Source: JANNHK01 sp034408875
GTDB taxonomy: Bacteria; Actinomycetota; Acidimicrobiia; IMCC26256; PALSA-610
Assembly: GCA_034408875.1 (NCBI GenBank)
Contig: JAWXCJ010000171.1
Coordinates: forward strand, 1 to 10,525
Direction of reading: 5' to 3'
DNA: 10,525 nucleotides
The notes beneath the pieces are model-generated. The model was not told the DNA's origin. It did no database searches and saw nothing but the letters and a program-made list of their open reading frames with translations. Below, in pieces: positions 7,418 to 10,525 of this stretch. The translations under genes and the position numbers were made by a program. The stretch's first letter is position 1; each line of letters begins with the position of its first letter.

Positions 7418-8385
7418 CAACTCTCCAGGGTGTCCATGCCGCGGTCGTACTGAATGCTCGACGGCCGCACACCGTTGCAGTCGAGCGTGTCCTTCATGCC
7501 GGACCGTGAGCCGGAACCGGCACTCACGTTGCGGATGTTGATGCGGTCCCGTTCATTCTTTTCGCTCTCCGAGGAGATCCACAGGTTCCCCAGCGACGTG
7601 ACGAGGTCGCGCCCGCCGGAGGTGTAGACGTACACGGTCGTCGATGCCGTGCCCCCCGCGACGATCTTGTCGCCGGCCGGCGAGTCGAAGATGGTCTCGA
7701 GGTTACGGAGCTGGTCGACGCTGCCGCCTTCACGTGCAGTGCCGGACGGGTACGTGTACTTCACTTCGATCTTGCCCGCTACGTCGGCGTAGGACACGGA
7801 GTCGTCGGAGTTCCACTCGTCGTTGCCGCCGTCGACGAAGTCGGAACCGGTGCCCGGGTGCAGCTCGTCGCCGTCCTCGTCACCGTAGAGCTCGTCGTCG
7901 CCGCCGTAGCCCCACAGCTCGTCGGAGTCCGCGCCGCCGTGCACGACGTCGGTGCCGTCGGTGCCGTAGTAGTAGTCGCCGTCGGTGCCGAGGTCGAACG
8001 TCGCGGTGAGCGGACCGGGCGAGTCGCGGAAGTCGACGGTGTCGTAGCCCTCGCCCATGTTGCCGCGGACGTGGTCGTTGTCCCAGCCCGCGCACACGAC
8101 GTACGAGTAGTCGTAGTGCTCGAACTGCGGGTGCCAGATCTCCCCGTCTACGTCGCGGCAGCCGGGACCAACCGAGTAGGCGCCGCTGTCACTGTCGAGG
8201 ATGAGCTTGTAGTCCTGCACGACGTACAGGTAGCCGCTGTTGGTGTCGTGGTCGGTCACGACCAACGTGCCGCCGTCGAGCGAGACGACGAGATCCTCGG
8301 TCGCGGCTTCGGCGGCAGTGGCGCCGGCGATCGGAGCAGCAACGGCGAGCGCGGCCATGAAGAGAACGATTCGGGAGATTCGCAT
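7414..8385 (-). CDS. Secreted RTX-type calcium-binding repeat protein
   Basis: This 323-residue protein starts with a Sec signal peptide: charged MRISR, a hydrophobic stretch to about residue 20, and Ala-rich cleavage sites near GATAAEAA (21-28). The mature part is strongly acidic. Residues about 149-188 hold Gly/Asp nonapeptide-like repeats (HGGADSDELWGYGGDDELYG, then GDEDGDEL and GTGSDFVDGG) of the hemolysin-type calcium-binding kind, only about four units, so a small beta-roll. Four cysteines (C76, C98, C303, C323) could form two disulfides; C323 is the last residue, in a C-terminal DTLDC...DTLESC pair of the sort seen in other actinobacterial secreted calcium-binding proteins. GGAAGGA lies 6 nt before the ATG. 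RTX proteins of proteobacteria leave through type I secretion without a signal peptide; this one has a Sec signal and no transporter nearby. No enzymatic domain is recognised; a cell-surface or matrix role is a guess. Confidence 0.85.
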   Translation of the reverse strand: MRISRIVLFMAALAVAAPIAGATAAEAATEDLVVSLDGGTLVVTDHDTNSGYLYVVQDYKLILDSDSGAYSVGPGCRDVDGEIWHPQFEHYDYSYVVCAGWDNDHVRGNMGEGYDTVDFRDSPGPLTATFDLGTDGDYYYGTDGTDVVHGGADSDELWGYGGDDELYGDEDGDELHPGTGSDFVDGGNDEWNSDDSVSYADVAGKIEVKYTYPSGTAREGGSVDQLRNLETIFDSPAGDKIVAGGTASTTVYVYTSGGRDLVTSLGNLWISSESEKNERDRINIRNVSAGSGSRSGMKDTLDCNGVRPSSIQYDRGMDTLESC

Positions 8386-8391
8386 CTGGAT

Positions 8392-8398
8392 TCCTTCC
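8392..8398 (-). promoter_or_regulatory. Ribosome binding site of the RTX gene
   Basis: On the minus strand GGAAGGA is followed by 6 nt and the ATG at 8385. This fixes the start, which also coincides with the beginning of the signal peptide. Confidence 0.8.
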
Positions 8399-8412
8399 GT
8401 GGCCGGATGCGA

Positions 8413-8438
8413 TTTCGATGCGACTCGATGGATCGAAA
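8413..8438. promoter_or_regulatory. Inverted repeat over the RTX transcription start region
   Basis: TTTCGAT (8413-8419) and ATCGAAA (8432-8438) are perfect 7-bp arms around a 12-bp spacer that itself contains CGAT. The right arm overlaps the proposed -10 box of the RTX gene, so the element is placed like an operator. No regulator gene is next to it. Confidence 0.4.
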
Positions 8439-8466
8439 CCTAAGGGATTCTCCGTCCAGCTGTCTG
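8437..8466 (-). promoter_or_regulatory. Candidate promoter of the RTX gene
   Basis: On the minus strand CAGACA (8466-8461) resembles a -35 TTGACA. An 18-bp spacer separates it from TAGGTT (8442-8437), a TANNNT -10 box. Transcription would begin near 8430, leaving a 5' leader of about 45 nt with the ribosome binding site. Found by eye. Confidence 0.45.
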
Positions 8467-8615
8467 TAGGCCGAACACCCAGGAAATGTCTGGATGCTCC
8501 GGAGACTGTGTCCCGTTCCTATCGGTGGAGGCCGTGACGACTGTAGGAATTGACGTCGACGCGACGGCACGCGCCGGGATCGGGACTCGACCTTCTGGTC
8601 GGTCTTTGTCGACCT

Positions 8616-8631
8616 CGGCCCGCGCGGGCCG
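8616..8631. promoter_or_regulatory. Perfect 16-bp GC palindrome upstream of the kinase gene
   Basis: CGGCCCGCGCGGGCCG is an exact inverted repeat 61 bp before the kinase ATG. A smaller hairpin, CGACC-TTCT-GGTCG, lies at 8588-8601. The pair could be an operator plus leader structure. A run composed only of G and C is more likely than most to be palindromic by chance, so confidence is modest. Confidence 0.35.
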
Positions 8632-8677
8632 CCCGTTCCCGACGCATGCGACTCAGCTGCGACTCGACTCCGACACG

Positions 8678-8683
8678 TACCAT
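8678..8683 (+). promoter_or_regulatory. Candidate -10 box for a leaderless kinase transcript
   Basis: TACCAT fits TANNNT and ends 8 nt before the kinase ATG. No Shine-Dalgarno is visible in front of this ATG, as also at hisN, so a leaderless message starting at or within 1-2 nt of the ATG is likely. This competes with the idea that the kinase is translationally coupled to the upstream small ORF. Confidence 0.45.
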
Positions 8684-8691
8684 TCGGCCCA

Positions 8692-10008
8692 ATGAGCGAC
8701 CTCACGGTGGGTATCGACATCGGGACCTCGTCAGTGAAGGCAGTGGCCGCCGATCCCGACGGAAATGTCGTCGCTCGGTCGCGCGTGCCCCATCAGTTCC
8801 TGGTGCCGCAACCGCTGCAGTTCGAACACGACGCCACGAGGGCGTGGAGCGAAGGCCCGAAACAGGCGCTCGAAGCGCTCGGCGCGGTGCAGCCGAGAGG
8901 TCTCGCGGTCGCGGCGATGGTGCCGTCGCTCACGGCGGTCGACGACGCCGGTGTCCCGATCACGCCGGGGCTGCTGTACGGCGACGAACGCGGCCACACC
9001 GGGTCGGCGGGCAGTCCGGTCGAGACGGGGGAGTTGCAACAGTTCCTACGGTGGACCTCGGCGCAGCGGCCCGACGCGCGCGGCTACTGGATGGCGCAAG
9101 CGGTTGCCAACCACGCGCTGTGCGGCGAAGCGCTCGTGTCGACGACGGTCGCGGCGACCGCGCACCCGTTGTTCGACTGGACCGGCTGGGATGCCTCGTT
9201 GCTCGCGGCCTGTGGCGCCCGCCCGGACCAGATGCCGCGCATCGTTGCCTCCGGTCAGGCCGTGGGTCAGGTGCACGGTTTCGCGTCGTGCGCGCTCGAA
9301 GCGGGCACGATCGACGCCCTGGCGGAGCAGATCGTCGCCGGCGCCGACGAGGTCGGTGACGTACTCGTCATTCTCGGCACGACCTTGATCGTGTGGGTCG
9401 TGCTCCCCGATGTCGTCGAGGCCGGTCCCCACTTCTGCATCCCGCACACCGCGGGCGGCGGCAAATGGCTGTTCGGCGGCCCGAGCAACGCGGGTGGGCT
9501 GTTCCTCGACTGGGCGACACGCATGCTCGCGACCGACGACCGGCCCGCCGACCCGGGCGCCGTACCAATGTGGATTCCGTATCCGCGCGGCGAGCGGGTA
9601 CCGCTGCACGACTCATCGCGGCGCGGTCGGCTGGTCGACCTCGATCTCACCCACGGCGCGGCCGCGGTGCGCCGCGCCGCGTTCGAGTCATCGGCGTTCG
9701 TGGCACGGCGCATGATCGACGCGGCCCCCGTGCGCGCGCGCCGCATCGTCGCCACCGGCGGCGGCACCCGTGTCGACGCGTGGGTCTCGGCGCTGGCCGA
9801 CGGGACCGGCCTGCCGGTCCACGTGTGCGAAACGCCGGAGGGCGGAGCGTTGGGCGCCGCGTTCCTCGGGCGCATGGCCGCCGGGCTCGAGACCTCGATG
9901 GCCGACGCCGGCCGATGGGCGCGGATCGCGCGCGTTGTCGACCCGGATCCGGTCTGGGTCGGCGCGACGGCGGAGCGCTACGCCCGATTCGTCGAAGCCG
10001 CGGTGTAG
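8692..10008 (+). CDS. FGGY-family carbohydrate kinase
   Basis: The 438-residue product is an ASKHA-fold sugar or polyol kinase, transferring phosphate from ATP. The N-terminal phosphate loop is LTVGIDIGTSSVKAVAADPDG (4-24). The candidate catalytic aspartate is D208 in AGTIDALAEQIVAGADEVGD, followed by LVILGTT (225-231), the usual order in FGGY kinases. The C-terminal ATP domain has GGGKWLFGGPSNAGGLFLDW (255-274) and the signature VATGGGTRVDAW (353-364), with ETPEGGALGAAFLG (380-393) after it. Xylulo- and glycerol kinases are usually near 480-510 residues, so this is a compact member. The sugar cannot be assigned: no transporter, isomerase or sugar regulator is in the window. The start is an ATG lacking a ribosome binding site but with a TANNNT box 8 nt upstream. 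Two inverted repeats follow the stop within about 85 nt. Confidence 0.92.
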   Translation: MSDLTVGIDIGTSSVKAVAADPDGNVVARSRVPHQFLVPQPLQFEHDATRAWSEGPKQALEALGAVQPRGLAVAAMVPSLTAVDDAGVPITPGLLYGDERGHTGSAGSPVETGELQQFLRWTSAQRPDARGYWMAQAVANHALCGEALVSTTVAATAHPLFDWTGWDASLLAACGARPDQMPRIVASGQAVGQVHGFASCALEAGTIDALAEQIVAGADEVGDVLVILGTTLIVWVVLPDVVEAGPHFCIPHTAGGGKWLFGGPSNAGGLFLDWATRMLATDDRPADPGAVPMWIPYPRGERVPLHDSSRRGRLVDLDLTHGAAAVRRAAFESSAFVARRMIDAAPVRARRIVATGGGTRVDAWVSALADGTGLPVHVCETPEGGALGAAFLGRMAAGLETSMADAGRWARIARVVDPDPVWVGATAERYARFVEAAV

Positions 10009-10019
10009 GTTCCCGTCTC

Positions 10020-10145
10020 ATGCGCACAACTCGGATCCTTGCTCTCGCGTTCGCGGGCGCCGAAGGACTCTTCGGCGAAGGCTTCGAAGCCCAGATCGAC
10101 GAAGACGCATCGACGCCGGCCGGGCAAGCCGCCGACCGCATGTAG
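10020..10145 (+). CDS. Possible 41-residue small ORF after the kinase (low confidence)
   Basis: ATG at 10020 to TAG at 10145 reads MRTTRILALAFAGAEGLFGE and then an acidic, Ala-rich tail ending AADRM. The start is 11 nt after the kinase stop, without a Shine-Dalgarno; TAGGTT at 10006-10011 (overlapping the kinase stop) fits TANNNT 8 nt ahead, as at hisN and the kinase. Codon endings are mostly but not strongly G/C. The same bases hold two strong inverted repeats, which argues for a structural rather than coding role. No family is recognised. Confidence 0.25.
   Translation: MRTTRILALAFAGAEGLFGEGFEAQIDEDASTPAGQAADRM
10058..10091. terminator. Two adjacent inverted repeats after the kinase, possible terminator
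   Basis: CGCCGAAG-GACT-CTTCGGCG (10058-10077) is a perfect 8-bp stem with a 4-nt loop. Two bases later GGCTTCGAAGCC (10080-10091) is a perfect 12-bp palindrome. They lie 49-83 nt past the kinase stop. No U-tract follows, so this is not a classical intrinsic terminator, though actinobacterial terminators often lack one. The shared CGAAG/CTTCG elements allow alternative pairings. Confidence 0.4.
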
Positions 10146-10156
10146 CTCATGGCACC

Positions 10157-10224
10157 GTGCGGACGCAGCGAGCAGCCCTCGTGCCGGAGGCCCCGGTGCT
10201 GTTCGGGAGGGAGCCATAGTGATC
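10157..10224 (+). repeat. Structured repeat, copy A (carries the ferredoxin Shine-Dalgarno and start)
   Basis: This 68-bp copy begins GTGCGGACGCAGCGAG and ends GGGAGCCATAGTGATC. It shares with copy B the first 16 bp exactly, then GCCCTCG, GCCG, AGGCCCC, and the end GGGAGCCAT(A/G)GTGATC. It differs in the middle (10193-10206), where B has CTCGCAGCGAG. CCCTC at 10176-10180 can pair with the Shine-Dalgarno-containing GAGGG at 10207-10211, enclosing a small GCC-GGA-GGC hairpin (10183-10191). The last six bases are the first two codons of the ferredoxin gene. Confidence 0.8.
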
Positions 10225-10425
10225 GACATCGCGATCAATCGCGAGTTGTGCATGGGTTCGGGCAACTGCGCGTTCTGGGCGCCGGGCGTGTTCGACCTCG
10301 ACGAAGACGGCATCGCGATCGTCGTTGACGCGGCCGCGCAACCCGAAGACAAGATCGTCCTCGCCGCGCAGGGGTGCCCGACGCAGGCCATCTCCATCGT
10401 GCGCGACGGCGAACGCCTCGTCTAG
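10219..10425 (+). CDS. Ferredoxin, small single-cluster [3Fe-4S]/[4Fe-4S] type of P450 systems
   Basis: A 68-residue acidic electron carrier. Cluster ligands are C11 and C17 in CMGSGNC and C53 in GCPTQAI. The position between the first two cysteines that would supply a fourth ligand is Ser14, so the cluster is probably [3Fe-4S], or [4Fe-4S] with a non-cysteine ligand. The pattern C-x5-C, then APGVFDLDEDG, then CPTQAI is that of actinobacterial ferredoxins that pass electrons to cytochromes P450. The start is GTG at 10219: GGGAGGGAG (10205-10213) lies 5 nt ahead, and MIDIAINRELC begins as the family does. The equivalent triplet of copy B's ATG is ATA here, so GTG is the only good start. No P450 or ferredoxin reductase is in the window; one may lie to the right. 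The gene is flanked by structured repeats on both sides. Confidence 0.9.
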   Translation: MIDIAINRELCMGSGNCAFWAPGVFDLDEDGIAIVVDAAAQPEDKIVLAAQGCPTQAISIVRDGERLV

Positions 10426-10427
10426 AC

Positions 10428-10494
10428 GTGCGGACGCAGCGAGTTGCCCTCGGGCCGAAGGCCCCTCGCAGCGAGTGAGGGAGCCATGGTGATC
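10428..10494 (+). repeat. Structured repeat, copy B (three-way-junction fold)
   Basis: This 67-bp copy starts 3 nt after the ferredoxin stop. It folds neatly: CCCTC (10447-10451) pairs with GAGGG (10477-10481). Inside are GGGCC-gaa-GGCCC (10452-10464) and CTCG-CAG-CGAG (10465-10475), leaving one unpaired base (10476). GAGGGAG is a Shine-Dalgarno 2 nt before ATG (10486) or 5 nt before GTG (10489), so the stem would hide it. The motif GCAGCGAG occurs twice within the unit. Confidence 0.85.
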
Positions 10495-10525
10495 GTGCGG
10501 ACGCAGCGAGTTGCCCTCGGGCCGA
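10495..10525 (+). repeat. Structured repeat, copy C (cut by the window end)
   Basis: The first 31 bases of the unit, identical to copy B over this length, follow copy B head-to-tail with no gap. This shows a tandem arrangement that continues past the window. No further gene can be seen in it. Confidence 0.85.

Larger units (their letters stand above)
8534..8695 (+). other. Possible 53-residue upstream ORF before the kinase (low confidence)
   Basis: A GTG at 8534, preceded by GGAGG only 2 nt away, opens a frame that ends in a TGA overlapping the kinase ATG as ATGA, the typical arrangement of translational coupling. The first residues, VTTVGIDVDATARAG, look like the phosphate-binding start of an ASKHA/FGGY kinase and echo LTVGIDIGTSSVKA of the real kinase. 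The rest is Arg/Ser/Thr-rich and the third-codon-position GC is clearly lower than in genes of this window, so it may not be translated. It fills much of the 306-bp intergenic region 8386-8691, which otherwise holds the RTX promoter and several palindromes. Confidence 0.2.

Noticed and set aside
7644..8469. Plus-strand Val- or Arg-rich frames opposite the RTX gene
   Set aside because: They are antisense products of Asp/Gly/Tyr codons in the RTX repeats, with no domain and no plausible start.
10039..10218. A longer ferredoxin with a 60-residue N-terminal extension
   Set aside because: The extension is Arg/Ser/Pro-rich out-of-frame-like sequence that crosses two inverted repeats and repeat copy A; the GTG at 10219 has a strong ribosome binding site and gives the family length.
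10486..10525. A new gene starting at ATG 10486 and running off the window
   Set aside because: All visible codons belong to repeat copies B and C, so the open frame is only repeat sequence; a gene further right cannot be judged.
10157..10525. CRISPR array or transposon end at the repeats
   Set aside because: Units B and C abut without spacers, copy A is about 270 bp away with a gene between, and no transposase or target-site duplication is visible.

Overview
The window comes from a very GC-rich bacterium whose coding regions end codons mostly in G or C. The mix of genes points to an actinobacterium: a large ~180 kDa NAD-dependent glutamate dehydrogenase, an IMPase-type HisN, a TetR/thiolase pair, a small three-cysteine ferredoxin, and TANNNT -10 boxes a few bases before ATG codons that lack ribosome binding sites. 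The style would suit Acidimicrobiia, but no 16S or other marker is present, so that is an inference.

Left part (1-1819): a TetR-family regulator, cut by the window start, is divergent from a complete thiolase. A perfect 18-bp palindrome lies between them and is the obvious operator candidate, suggesting that an acyl-CoA-type ligand controls thiolase expression. A small unrecognised 70-residue ORF overlaps the thiolase end and runs tail-to-tail into the next gene.

Middle (1803-7417): the minus strand carries one 1589-residue NAD-glutamate dehydrogenase, which oxidises glutamate to 2-oxoglutarate and ammonium. Only 47 bp away, divergent, is hisN, the histidinol-phosphatase of histidine synthesis, apparently made from a leaderless mRNA.

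Right part (7414-10525): a secreted acidic protein with a short block of RTX-type calcium-binding repeats lies on the minus strand and shares a CTAG double stop with hisN. A 306-bp divergent intergenic region with several palindromes separates it from a plus-strand FGGY-family carbohydrate kinase. After the kinase come two adjacent inverted repeats and a small [3Fe-4S]/[4Fe-4S]-type ferredoxin of the cytochrome P450-partner kind. The ferredoxin is flanked by copies of a 67-68-bp structured repeat (one before, at least two in tandem after) that carries its own Shine-Dalgarno and start codon. This repeat is the most unusual element in the window.

Most of the window is ordinary chromosomal metabolism. 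No mobile element, CRISPR array, rRNA or tRNA was seen. Genes are packed with almost no terminator space: two convergent pairs overlap at their 3' ends. Intergenic stretches near or above 300 bp are limited to 8386-8691; 10009-10218 is about 210 bp.
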